Shown: positions 1 to 6,716 of the stretch, piece by piece
Layout of the letters: every line of letters begins with the position of its first letter
Position numbering within the stretch: the first letter of the stretch is position 1
From: an uncultured Prevotellaceae bacterium
Lineage (GTDB): Bacteria > Bacteroidota > Bacteroidia > Bacteroidales > Bacteroidaceae
DNA length: 22,073 nucleotides
Assembly: GCA_946539475.1 (NCBI GenBank)
Contig: CAMNHM010000029.1
Span: 1-22,073, forward strand
Direction of reading: 5' to 3'
The notes under the pieces: generated by a model
Told to the model about the DNA's origin: nothing
The model's input: the letters and a program-made list of their open reading frames with translations, nothing else
Database searches by the model: none
Program-made: the position numbers and the translations under genes

Positions 1-200
1 TATGGCGGACAAAGGGAGCAGGTAATGTCTTTCAACTCCTTTAACTCCTTTAACTACTTTAACTCCAAAAGTTTAGCTAATGCGAAACTTGAATTTCTTT
101 ATCGTGAGAACAGCGTGAATGGCTGGATGCCGGTGTAGACTTAATCTTCATTAGTGCTCATTAGTTTCTCTCTTTTACATGACTGAGCATTTACCCTCTA
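1..200. other. Intergenic region left of mazG
   Basis: No convincing gene is seen. One forward frame is open from the window edge to a TAA at 23-25 and another to a TAG at 136-138, so a few last codons of an upstream gene may be present, but nothing recognisable is encoded. The stretch holds the TTTAACTCC repeat (30-66) and is otherwise unremarkable AT-richer DNA leading into the promoter cassette at 201-252. Confidence 0.5.
30..66. repeat. 9-bp tandem repeat, TTTAACTCC, four units
   Basis: Four consecutive units are visible: TTTCAACTCC (one extra base), TTTAACTCC, TTTAACTAC and TTTAACTCC. The block lies in non-coding DNA. A related CTCAACTC-type repeat lies between mazG and rnz. Function is unknown; slippage-generated low-complexity DNA is the simplest reading. 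Confidence 0.8.
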
Positions 201-252
201 CTCGAAAAATCCAAATAAATTTGGTTTTTCGCTTGCTTATTCGTACCTTTGC
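201..252 (+). promoter_or_regulatory. Promoter cassette of mazG (Bacteroidetes -33/-7)
   Basis: The Bacteroidetes sigma-ABfr-type boxes are TTTG at 220-223 and TACCTTTG at 244-251, with a 20-nt spacer. The -33 box sits in the right arm of an inverted repeat, CCAAAT-AA-ATTTGG (211-224), flanked by an A-run on the left and a T-run on the right, so the same DNA could also fold as a weak terminator for upstream transcripts. Nearly the same 52-bp block recurs at 16738-16790 in front of uxuB. Transcription should begin roughly at 256-260, which excludes the longer upstream start for mazG. Confidence 0.8.
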
Positions 253-277
253 AGAAGAATTCATGATTGTGACAGAA

Positions 278-1144
278 ATGCATACAAGAGAAGAACAAAT
301 GAAAGCCTTCGGAAGGCTGCTCGACGTGCTAGACCAGCTACGCGAGAAATGTCCGTGGGACCGCAAGCAGACCAACGAGAGCCTGCGCCCGAACACCATC
401 GAAGAAACCTATGAGCTCTGCGACGCACTGGCTCGCGGCGACCAGCACGACACGATGAAGGAGCTGGGCGACGTGATGATGCACCTCTGCTTCTACGCAA
501 AAATTGGACAGGAACAGGGAGCCTTCGACATCTACGACGTGCTGCGTCAGCAGGCCGACAAGCTCATCTTCCGGCATCCGCACATCTACCATCCATCGCA
601 GGTGGGGGCCGACAATCCCCGTCCCCTACCCTACGGCGAGACGACGGAGGAGAGGGAGTTTTCGCAGGCGAAAACTTCGGAGGAAGTACTCCAGAACTGG
701 GAACAGATTAAACTGAAGGAGAAGGACGGCAACAAGACCGTGCTGTCAGGAGTCCCTGCAGCACTACCTTCAGTCATCAAGGCCTATCGCATACAAGACA
801 AAGCCCGTAATGTGGGCTTCGATTGGCAAAGAAGAGAGGACGTCTGGGATAAAGTACGCGAGGAGATGGACGAGCTACAGGTTGAACTGGAAAAGGATGA
901 CAAGGAGAAAGCCACCAGCGAGTTGGGCGACTTCCTCTTCGCCGTGATCAACGCAGCCCGCCTCTACAAGCTCAACCCCGACAATGCCCTTGAGCGCACT
1001 AACGCGAAGTTCATCCGCCGCTTCAACTACATCGAGCAGCACAGCATCCGTGCCGGCCGTCCCCTGACCGAGATGACGCTCGACGAGATGGAAGCCCTTT
1101 GGGAAGAGGCAAAGAGCCAAGAACGGAACTCCACTCCCGACTAA
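278..1144 (+). CDS. mazG: Nucleoside triphosphate pyrophosphohydrolase MazG
   Basis: The product (288 aa) should hydrolyse (d)NTPs to the monophosphate and pyrophosphate in the cytoplasm, a housecleaning activity. Two MazG-type repeats are visible. The first carries EETYE at residues 42-46 with ELGD at 62-65, after the conserved stretch CPWDRKQTNESLRPNTIEE. The second has EEMDEL followed by SELGDFLF near residue 215. Both ExxE...ExxD metal-binding sets look intact, and the length fits the two-domain enzyme. The frame is open back to 179, but the promoter ends near 252; the start at 278 (MHTREEQ) gives the usual family N-terminus and about a 20-nt leader, while ATG 263 would leave almost none. 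rnz follows 44 bp downstream and is probably co-transcribed. Confidence 0.93.
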   Translation: MHTREEQMKAFGRLLDVLDQLREKCPWDRKQTNESLRPNTIEETYELCDALARGDQHDTMKELGDVMMHLCFYAKIGQEQGAFDIYDVLRQQADKLIFRHPHIYHPSQVGADNPRPLPYGETTEEREFSQAKTSEEVLQNWEQIKLKEKDGNKTVLSGVPAALPSVIKAYRIQDKARNVGFDWQRREDVWDKVREEMDELQVELEKDDKEKATSELGDFLFAVINAARLYKLNPDNALERTNAKFIRRFNYIEQHSIRAGRPLTEMTLDEMEALWEEAKSQERNSTPD

Positions 1145-1161
1145 GAACAAATGTCTCTCAT

Positions 1162-1185
1162 CTCTCAACTCTAAACTCTCAACTC
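1162..1185. repeat. CTCTCAACTC direct repeat between mazG and rnz
   Basis: CTCTCAACTC occurs at 1162-1171 and again at 1176-1185 (period 14), filling most of the 44-bp gap just before the rnz start codon. It resembles the CAACTCC/TAACTCC units at 30-66. It is pyrimidine-rich on the coding strand, so it is not a Shine-Dalgarno site. Function unknown. Confidence 0.65.
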
Positions 1186-1188
1186 CCA

Positions 1189-2109
1189 ATGGAGCCATTT
1201 AAGATTCATATACTAGGATGCGGCAGCGCATTGCCGACAACACGCCACTTCTCGTCGATGCAGGTGGTGGAGTGCCGGGGGAAATACTTCATGATCGACT
1301 GCGGCGAAGGAGCACAGCTGCAGCTGCGACGGTCGTCGATATCGTTCGAGAAACTCGGACACATCTTTATATCCCACATACACGGCGACCACTGCTTCGG
1401 ACTCATCGGACTGATCAGCACCTTCGGACTGCTGGGACGAACTGCAACACTCCACGTCCACGCGCCGGCAGCGCTGGAACCAATGCTGAAGGCACAGCTC
1501 GACCTGTTCTTCAACTATGACATCGGCTACGAAGTGGTGTTCCACGAAGTAGACACCAGCCGACAGACCATCGTCTACGAAGACCGCTCGCTGACCGTCG
1601 AGAGCATTCCGCTGGACCACCGCATGCCCTGCAGCGGATACCTGTTCCGCGAAAAACCCGGACTGCCGCACATTCGCCGCGAGATGATCGACATGTATGG
1701 CATCCCCCTGTCGCAGATCAACAACATCAAGGCCGGACAGGGCTACACGCTGGCCGACGGCACCCATATCGACCACGAGAGGCTGGTGACACCCGCCGAC
1801 GCTCCGCGCTCATATGCCTACTGCTCCGACACACGCTACATGCCCAAGCTGCACACCATGATCGAGGGCGTCGATACACTCTACCATGAGAGCACCTACG
1901 CCGAGGACAAGATCGACGGCGCCGCGAAATACTACCACTCAACGGCAGCGCAGGCGGCACAGGTGGCCCGTGACGCTCATGTGGGAAAGCTGCTGCTGGG
2001 CCACTACAGCGCACGCTACGCCGACGAGACAGTGCTCCTGAATGAGGCTAAAAAGACGTTCGAAAACGCCTTCCTGACCAACGAAATGGACATTTTCGAC
2101 GTGAAATAG
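1189..2109 (+). CDS. rnz: Ribonuclease Z (tRNA 3' endonuclease)
   Basis: The product (306 aa) is the metallo-beta-lactamase-fold endonuclease that trims the 3' trailer of tRNA precursors. The zinc-binding motif HxHxDH is complete as SHIHGDH, with H63, H65, D67 and H68. Further support comes from the N-terminal GCGSALPTTRHFSS block, the DCGEGAQ turn at 37-43, the later YCSDTRY segment carrying a metal-ligand Asp, the HESTY block, and HYSARY near the C-terminus. The size is that of the short bacterial RNase Z. The frame extends upstream to 1099 inside mazG, but the family N-terminus begins at ATG 1189 (MEPFKIHILG). The gene is probably the second of a mazG-rnz operon. No clear terminator hairpin follows it; a separate promoter for the next gene begins at 2129. 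Confidence 0.95.
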   Translation: MEPFKIHILGCGSALPTTRHFSSMQVVECRGKYFMIDCGEGAQLQLRRSSISFEKLGHIFISHIHGDHCFGLIGLISTFGLLGRTATLHVHAPAALEPMLKAQLDLFFNYDIGYEVVFHEVDTSRQTIVYEDRSLTVESIPLDHRMPCSGYLFREKPGLPHIRREMIDMYGIPLSQINNIKAGQGYTLADGTHIDHERLVTPADAPRSYAYCSDTRYMPKLHTMIEGVDTLYHESTYAEDKIDGAAKYYHSTAAQAAQVARDAHVGKLLLGHYSARYADETVLLNEAKKTFENAFLTNEMDIFDVK

Positions 2110-2128
2110 CAACTTTTAAGACAAAAAA

Positions 2129-2160
2129 TTTGGCAGAAAAGAAAATATTTGCTATTTTTG
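2129..2160 (+). promoter_or_regulatory. Promoter of the small exported protein / LDT unit
   Basis: TTTG at 2129-2132 and TATTTTTG at 2153-2160 are separated by exactly 20 nt, matching TTTG-N20-TAnnTTTG. The downstream ATG is at 2187, giving a leader of about 20 nt. This splits the plus-strand genes here into a mazG-rnz unit and a second unit starting at 2187. Confidence 0.75.
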
Positions 2161-2186
2161 CGCTGTAATTACAAAGATTTGCATGC

Positions 2187-2504
2187 ATGAATAGAAAAGG
2201 TTTACTCATTATCGCTTGTGCCGCGTTGATGACGCTCGCTACACCCGCTGCCGCCAAGACAATGGTGACGGAGATGGGCATTGCAGAGCAAGTCGACGAG
2301 CAGGCGCCGACGCTGAGTGTCGAAGGCAACACCGTCAGCGTGAAGGATGCCAGCGGGATGACCCTCGAAGTGGTGTCACTCACGGGAAGGGCCGTCGCCA
2401 CGTACAAGATTGAGGGTCCTGCCCAGCGTATAGAACTAAATTTGCAAAAGGGGTGTTACATTCTAAAGGTTGGCAAGGTGGTCAGAAAAATCACCGTGCG
2501 ATAA
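2187..2504 (+). CDS. Small exported protein resembling a stand-alone T9SS sorting tail
   Basis: A 105-aa protein. Residues 1-23 form a classical signal peptide (MNRK, a hydrophobic core, then TPAAA). Residues about 45-105 form a beta-rich domain with the hallmarks of the Bacteroidetes Por-secretion C-terminal tail family: a SGMTLEVVSLTGR strand pair, then LQKGCYILKVGK and a basic KITVR end. What is unusual is that there is no passenger domain before the tail. I infer an extracytoplasmic protein; the role is unknown. It has its own promoter at 2129-2160. Its last 52 nt overlap the annotated GTG start of the downstream L,D-transpeptidase in another frame, suggesting coupled translation or a misplaced start in that gene. 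Confidence 0.7.
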   Translation: MNRKGLLIIACAALMTLATPAAAKTMVTEMGIAEQVDEQAPTLSVEGNTVSVKDASGMTLEVVSLTGRAVATYKIEGPAQRIELNLQKGCYILKVGKVVRKITVR

Positions 2505-3976
2505 TCATAGTCGGAGCTCTCCTAGCCCTCAACATCTCCGCCTGTAGGCAAAGTCATGCGGAAACACCGGCCGACGAGACTGCACAGAAGACGCTGCAGC
2601 TCTATCGGAAGCATGCCCTTGACGCACAGCAGCAACTCGACATCATTATCGACCAGTCGGACGACTCGACGTTCGCCGACCGTTTCGTCAACAGCTACTA
2701 CCAGCAGGGCGGGCGCTGGCTGTGGATGAATAATCCCGACCAGCTGGAGCTCGGCGACGCCCTCGACAGCCTGCTGCACGCAGAGCTGCCGGCGATGGGA
2801 TTCAGCGAGGAGCACTTCAGCCTAAGTGACATTGACAACGGACTCAAAGCGATGCGTAACCCTGAACAAGTTGACGGATTGCCCGTGACAATGGCACAGA
2901 TGGAAAACCGCCTGACGAAGGCATACCTGCACTACGCCGTAGGACAGCGCTTCGGCTTCACGACACCAAAGAGACTCTTCGGAAAGAGCAATTACGACAT
3001 CACGACAGAGGAGGCCGACACCGCCTTCGTCGTAAGAGCCATCCGACAGCTGCGCACAAAGCAGCGTATGCTCGACTTCCTGCAGGCAGCAGCGCCCACC
3101 GACAAAGCCTACAATCGACTGAAGGAGCAGCTCGCCAAGGACAGCACTCCAGATAAGCGCAACCGCATACTCTGCAACATGGAACGCCTGCGCTGGCGCG
3201 ACGCAAAGCATGCGAAGGAGGCTGAACGCTACGTCTTCGTGAACATCGCATCGCAACAGATGTGGGCCATCGCCCCCGACAGCGTCATCAACATGCGGAT
3301 ATGCTGCGGAAAGCCAGCCACAAAGACACCGTTGCTGTCGAGCGAGATTAGCCGCATAGAGCTGAACCCCGAATGGGGCATCCCGCAAAGCATCATCCGC
3401 GGAGAGGTGAGCCATCACGCTGGCGACTCGGCCTATTTCGCACGACGCAACTACTACGTCACCAACAGCGCAGGACAGCGCGTGAACCCCGCCCGCCTGA
3501 GTAGCAGCGAGCTTGGCAGCGGGCGATATGCCGTCAGGCAGCGAAGCGGAGCCGGCAACTCGCTGGGCCGCATCATCTTCCGGTTCCCCAACAAGTTTTC
3601 CGTCTACCTGCATCACACCTCGTCGCCAGGAGCCTTCAACCGCGACGTAAGGACCATCTCGCACGGATGCGTCAGACTGCAGCGGCCCTTCGAGATCGCA
3701 GAGTTCGTGCTGCCCAATGCCGACGAGTGGATGCTCGACAAGATGCGCCTGTCAATCGACATGCCGCCAAAGACCGAGAAAGGACGCGAATACAAGCAAC
3801 AGCACGAGGGAGCCATACGACTGGTGAACAACGTCAGCGTGGACCCTAAAGTGCCTGTGCTGATCGACTACTATACGCTCTACCCTAACCCGAAGACGGG
3901 CGAGCTCGACACTTGGGGCGATCCCTACGGATACGACCCCATCGTACTGAAGGCCATCAAGCCGTTCCTGCGCTAA
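2453..3976 (+). CDS. L,D-transpeptidase lipoprotein (YkuD catalytic domain)
   Basis: Probable periplasmic enzyme (507 aa) that forms 3-3 cross-links in peptidoglycan or attaches proteins to it. The YkuD active-site signature is complete: HHTSSPGAFN from residue 387, then SHGCVR with H404 and nucleophile C406. The long region before the catalytic domain (about residues 60-280) resembles the helical scaffold of YcbB/LdtD-type enzymes. The N-terminus has a basic stretch, a hydrophobic segment and a lipobox-like ISAC with Cys31, so membrane anchoring as a lipoprotein is likely. The start is uncertain: GTG 2453 lies inside the preceding gene (52-nt overlap), and no ATG gives a full signal peptide. 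The stop is 29 bp from the sigma-factor gene, so the two may share a transcript, linking wall remodelling with an envelope-stress regulon by inference only. Confidence 0.88.
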   Translation: MLHSKGWQGGQKNHRAIIIVGALLALNISACRQSHAETPADETAQKTLQLYRKHALDAQQQLDIIIDQSDDSTFADRFVNSYYQQGGRWLWMNNPDQLELGDALDSLLHAELPAMGFSEEHFSLSDIDNGLKAMRNPEQVDGLPVTMAQMENRLTKAYLHYAVGQRFGFTTPKRLFGKSNYDITTEEADTAFVVRAIRQLRTKQRMLDFLQAAAPTDKAYNRLKEQLAKDSTPDKRNRILCNMERLRWRDAKHAKEAERYVFVNIASQQMWAIAPDSVINMRICCGKPATKTPLLSSEISRIELNPEWGIPQSIIRGEVSHHAGDSAYFARRNYYVTNSAGQRVNPARLSSSELGSGRYAVRQRSGAGNSLGRIIFRFPNKFSVYLHHTSSPGAFNRDVRTISHGCVRLQRPFEIAEFVLPNADEWMLDKMRLSIDMPPKTEKGREYKQQHEGAIRLVNNVSVDPKVPVLIDYYTLYPNPKTGELDTWGDPYGYDPIVLKAIKPFLR

Positions 3977-4005
3977 AAATCAACACGTCAGAAAGAGAGG
4001 CGAGA

Positions 4006-4557
4006 ATGGCAAACTACGACGACCTGCAGTTGAAAGACATGCTGAAGAATCCTGCTACACAGCGCAGAGGATTCGAGGCACTCGTCAATCAGTATAGCGA
4101 ACAGCTGTACTGGCAGGTGAGACGTATCGTCATCACACACGAGGACGCCAACGACGTGCTGCAGAACGCATTCCTAAAGGCTTGGACGTCGATAGAGACG
4201 TTCAAGGGCGACTCAAAGCTCATCACGTGGCTCACGCGCATCGCCATCAACGAGGCACTCGACTTCACACGCAAGCAGAAGAACCGCCCGACACTGAGCA
4301 CCGACGACGCCGACCTGGGACTGGCCAACCAGCTGATGGCCGACAAGTACTTCGACGGTGACGAGACAGAGGCACAGCTGCAGGAAGCTATCGCCAGCCT
4401 GCCCGACGTACAGCGGACAGTGTTCCAACTGAGATACTATGACGAGATGAAATACAGCGATATCAGCAAGGTACTGGGAACGTCAGAAGGAGGTCTCAAG
4501 GCATCCTACCACATAGCGGTGAAAAAAATTACAGAATTTTTTCATCGCCGCGATTAA
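4006..4557 (+). CDS. ECF-type RNA polymerase sigma factor
   Basis: The 183-aa product has the two-domain structure of group 4 sigma factors. Region 2 spans about residues 25-95, with the HEDANDVLQNAFLKAW core (45-60) and WLTRIAINEALDF (75-87), which melts and binds the -10 element. Region 4 spans about 128-180, with LPDVQRTVFQLRYYDEMKYSDISKVLG and the helix-turn-helix GTSEGGLKASYHIAVKK. The linker is acidic (DGDETEAQ). The frame opens upstream at 3913 within the transpeptidase, but ATG 4006 (MANYDDLQL) is the sensible start, just after an AGAGAGG purine run. The two downstream genes encode a one-pass membrane protein and an exported Spy-like protein, a common Bacteroidetes sigma/anti-sigma-like/effector arrangement. 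Confidence 0.92.
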   Translation: MANYDDLQLKDMLKNPATQRRGFEALVNQYSEQLYWQVRRIVITHEDANDVLQNAFLKAWTSIETFKGDSKLITWLTRIAINEALDFTRKQKNRPTLSTDDADLGLANQLMADKYFDGDETEAQLQEAIASLPDVQRTVFQLRYYDEMKYSDISKVLGTSEGGLKASYHIAVKKITEFFHRRD

Positions 4558-4604
4558 ACCTTTAACAACCACGCGCGTCAATAGAACAAAAGGAACAAAC
4601 AACT

Positions 4605-4973
4605 ATGATGAACGAAGAAGTATATCTGAACGAAAGAATGGGAAAGAAGAACCCATTCACCGTACCGGAAGGCTACTTTGAACAGCTTACGGCACAGGTG
4701 ATGGATCGCCTGCCGGAGAAGAAACCGGCAAAGGTGGCTGTCATGAAGAGACTGCGCCCGTGGCTCTATGCTGCAGCATGCACATGCGTCGGTGTGTTCA
4801 TCGCCGCCATCGCCTTCAACAGGCAGGCAGAGGAGATGCCCGGACAGCAGCAGACTGCCAATAATGCGCAGGAGAACTACTACTACAGCGACAGCTACAT
4901 CCAGCAGGCTGCCGACTACGCAATGATCGAGACGGAGGAGATCTACTCATACCTCCTGGCTGACATGTACTAA
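4605..4973 (+). CDS. Single-pass membrane protein, probable anti-sigma-type partner
   Basis: A 122-aa protein with a cytoplasmic N-terminus carrying the KNPFTVPEGYFEQL motif (15-28), a basic stretch KRLRPW, one transmembrane helix at about 52-71, and a Q/N- and Y-rich acidic outer segment ending in EEIYSYLLADMY. The PF-VPEGYFE motif is one I associate with Bacteroidetes proteins encoded directly after ECF sigma factors. Position 47 bp downstream of the sigma gene and the topology suggest control of that sigma factor, but no known anti-sigma domain (zinc-binding ASD or RskA type) can be read from the sequence. ATG 4605 and ATG 4608 are adjacent alternative starts. Confidence 0.75.
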   Translation: MMNEEVYLNERMGKKNPFTVPEGYFEQLTAQVMDRLPEKKPAKVAVMKRLRPWLYAAACTCVGVFIAAIAFNRQAEEMPGQQQTANNAQENYYYSDSYIQQAADYAMIETEEIYSYLLADMY

Positions 4974-4994
4974 AAACAAGGAGACAACTCAACG

Positions 4995-5564
4995 ATGAAG
5001 AAACTGTTAATGATCCTCATCCTGGCAACAGCGGTACTAGGCTCACAGGCGCAAGGACAAAGACACCAGTGGCAGCAGCAACAAAAGCAGTCGCAGCAAC
5101 AGCCACAACAGCAGTTTTCGCCCGAGATGTTCGAGAAGCAGATGCAGGACTACATCACGAAGGAAGCCAAGCTGACTGAGCAGGAAGCTGCCAAGCTCTT
5201 CCCCATCTACAAAGAGATGCAGGACAAGCAGCGCGTTCTCTTCGGACGGCAGCGCGAGCTGGCCAACGTCAAGCCATCAGACGAGGAAGGATGCCTGAAA
5301 GTTATCAAGGAGAGCGACGAGATTGACATCGAGCTGAAGCGCATCCAGCAGACATACCATCAGCGAATCATCAAGATGCTGTCGGCATCGAAGCTATACG
5401 ACGTGATGAAAGCCGAGCAGCACTTCCGCCGCAGTCTGATGACAAACTGGGGCCGAGGCGGACAGATGCAGCAGCCCGGGCGCTTCAACCCCTTCGGACA
5501 ATGGCCGCAGCAACAGCAAGGTCAAGGTCGCGGATGGCAACGAGGACAGCGCCATCAGCGCTGA
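4995..5564 (+). CDS. Exported Q-rich Spy/CpxP-like protein
   Basis: A 189-aa protein with a signal peptide (MKKLLMILILATAVLGSQAQ), then a glutamine-rich linker (about 25-40), a helical core (44-150) with LTEQEAAKLFPIYKEMQDKQR and a long charged helix, and a second Q/G/R-rich tail (155-189). The LTxxEAxKxxPIYxE helix start resembles Spy/CpxP-type periplasmic chaperones and the small exported helical proteins that follow ECF sigma genes in Bacteroidetes. Likely envelope stress role; inference from fold pattern and neighbours only. It is 21 bp downstream of the membrane protein and is the last gene of the plus unit. Its 3' end overlaps the convergent DUF3256 gene by 10 bp. Confidence 0.78.
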   Translation: MKKLLMILILATAVLGSQAQGQRHQWQQQQKQSQQQPQQQFSPEMFEKQMQDYITKEAKLTEQEAAKLFPIYKEMQDKQRVLFGRQRELANVKPSDEEGCLKVIKESDEIDIELKRIQQTYHQRIIKMLSASKLYDVMKAEQHFRRSLMTNWGRGGQMQQPGRFNPFGQWPQQQQGQGRGWQRGQRHQR

Positions 5565-6019
5565 GGACGTGCAAAGACAGCAGCATCGCGGCTGAGCAAC
5601 GACGAAGACTCCTGACGAGACGACAAACGACGCCAGGCAGAGGTGTAGACATCGACTACACGCTCTGTCTGGCTTTCGTTTAGGTGGTAGGTGCGACGCA
5701 AGCTGACGGTATAGAGACTGCTGTCGACAGGCTCGGCGACACGCTCCAGACGCATGTCGACCGTCAACGCATCGCTTAGACGGACTGTAAGGCTATCAGT
5801 CGACAGGGCGGTCATCTCGCTCTTCCCATCGAAGCGATTTGTCACCTCCGCCTTCATGCGCGCCTCCATAAAGTCGAGCATGTCCAGGCGGTTGTTCTTT
5901 GTCAGATAAGGCATCAACGAGTCGGGCATCTCACGGAAGAGAGCAGCGACGGTGGGCTCCTGGGCAAAGGCGCAGGCAGGAGCACAAGCTATCAGGGCAG
6001 CAAAGAAAAGACTTCTCAT
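5555..6019 (-). CDS. Short DUF3256-family exported protein
   Basis: A 154-aa product from ATG 6019, with a signal peptide MRSLFFAALIACAPACAFAQ. The diagnostic DUF3256 block follows: LFREMPDSLMPYLTKNNRLDMLDFMEARMKAEVTNRFDGKSEMT, then a strand pattern VRLSDALTVDMRL and a final W-RRL near residue 133. Function of the family is unknown. As I recall the family, members run to about 200 residues or more with a C-terminal beta region after the Trp; here that region is missing and the protein ends in a low-complexity S/R tail. It is 49 bp downstream of the ABC ATPase gene and probably the last gene of the long minus-strand run. Its stop lies inside the end of the convergent Spy-like gene. Confidence 0.75.
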   Translation of the reverse strand: MRSLFFAALIACAPACAFAQEPTVAALFREMPDSLMPYLTKNNRLDMLDFMEARMKAEVTNRFDGKSEMTALSTDSLTVRLSDALTVDMRLERVAEPVDSSLYTVSLRRTYHLNESQTERVVDVYTSAWRRLSSRQESSSLLSRDAAVFARPQR

Positions 6020-6068
6020 ATCTCTCAGCAAGGGAATCTACTTATTACTCTCAGGTAGGGGGGAAAGA

Positions 6069-6716
6069 TTATAAATGCAGTGTGGAATCGTAATCCATCG
6101 GAAGACGCTTGCCAATGCTCGTCACGATGACGGCAGCTCCCTGGCGAGCGGATTCCTCGCGGATGAGCTGTGACATCACAAGAGCCATGCGATCATCGAC
6201 GTGACTGATCGGCTCGTCGGCCAGAAGGAAGCTGAAGGGCTGCACCAGGGCACGCATCAGGGCGACGCGCTGCTGCTGACCAAACGACAGGAGGGCAACA
6301 CGCGTGTCGAGCTTGTCGGCAATCTCAAGACGTTCGAACCATTCGCGAATCTGCAGACGAGAGGTATTGCGTGTGAGGCGATTCTTGATATCGACATTCT
6401 CGAAGGCAGTCAACTCAGGGAAGAGGCGCAGCTCCTGGAACAGACAGCTCACCTGACAACGGCGCAGCTGGCTCCAGTCGGCGATGGTGAACAGGCGGGC
6501 ATCGCAATCGTCGAAGACGATGCGACCGCTATAATCGTTGCGATAGCCCAGGATATAGCTACAGAAAGTGCTCTTACCCTTTCCGCTCTCGGCCTCAATG
6601 AGATAGGAACGACCACGCTCGAATGTAGCAGCAGAGCGCCAGACATCGGACACTATCGCGTCCGACTGACCGCTGAACACCTGCGGCAATACATCGCTGA
6701 ACGTGATTCTATCCAT
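6069..6716 (-). CDS. ABC transporter ATP-binding protein, atypical
   Basis: A 215-aa ATPase subunit of the ABC superfamily. Walker A is AESGKGKST (42-50), Q-loop Gln is at 94, the signature is LSFGQQQR (143-150, Phe replacing the usual first Gly), and Walker B plus catalytic Glu is FLLADE (163-168), with a D-loop SHVDD. The H-loop His expected after VIVT is a Ser (S200), which would weaken hydrolysis in a symmetric dimer. No permease gene is adjacent, so the substrate and partner are unknown; it may serve a distant FtsX/LolC-like permease. Start ATG 6716 overlaps the rsmE stop by 8 nt (ATGGATAG), a strong sign of translational coupling. Confidence 0.85.
   Translation of the reverse strand: MDRITFSDVLPQVFSGQSDAIVSDVWRSAATFERGRSYLIEAESGKGKSTFCSYILGYRNDYSGRIVFDDCDARLFTIADWSQLRRCQVSCLFQELRLFPELTAFENVDIKNRLTRNTSRLQIREWFERLEIADKLDTRVALLSFGQQQRVALMRALVQPFSFLLADEPISHVDDRMALVMSQLIREESARQGAAVIVTSIGKRLPMDYDSTLHL

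Noticed and set aside
179..277. Longer mazG start at 179 or at ATG 263
   Set aside because: Position 179 lies upstream of the promoter and the added residues do not look like a MazG N-terminus; 263 leaves almost no leader after the -7 box.
2822..3664. 280-aa minus-strand frame inside the L,D-transpeptidase gene
   Set aside because: The sense strand encodes a complete YkuD domain; the antisense frame has cysteine- and valine-rich shadow composition.
5025..5115. CAG/CAA-rich microsatellite as a possible phase-variation tract
   Set aside because: The tract encodes the Q-rich linker with mixed CAG/CAA codons and no long pure run, so frameshifting by slippage is unlikely.
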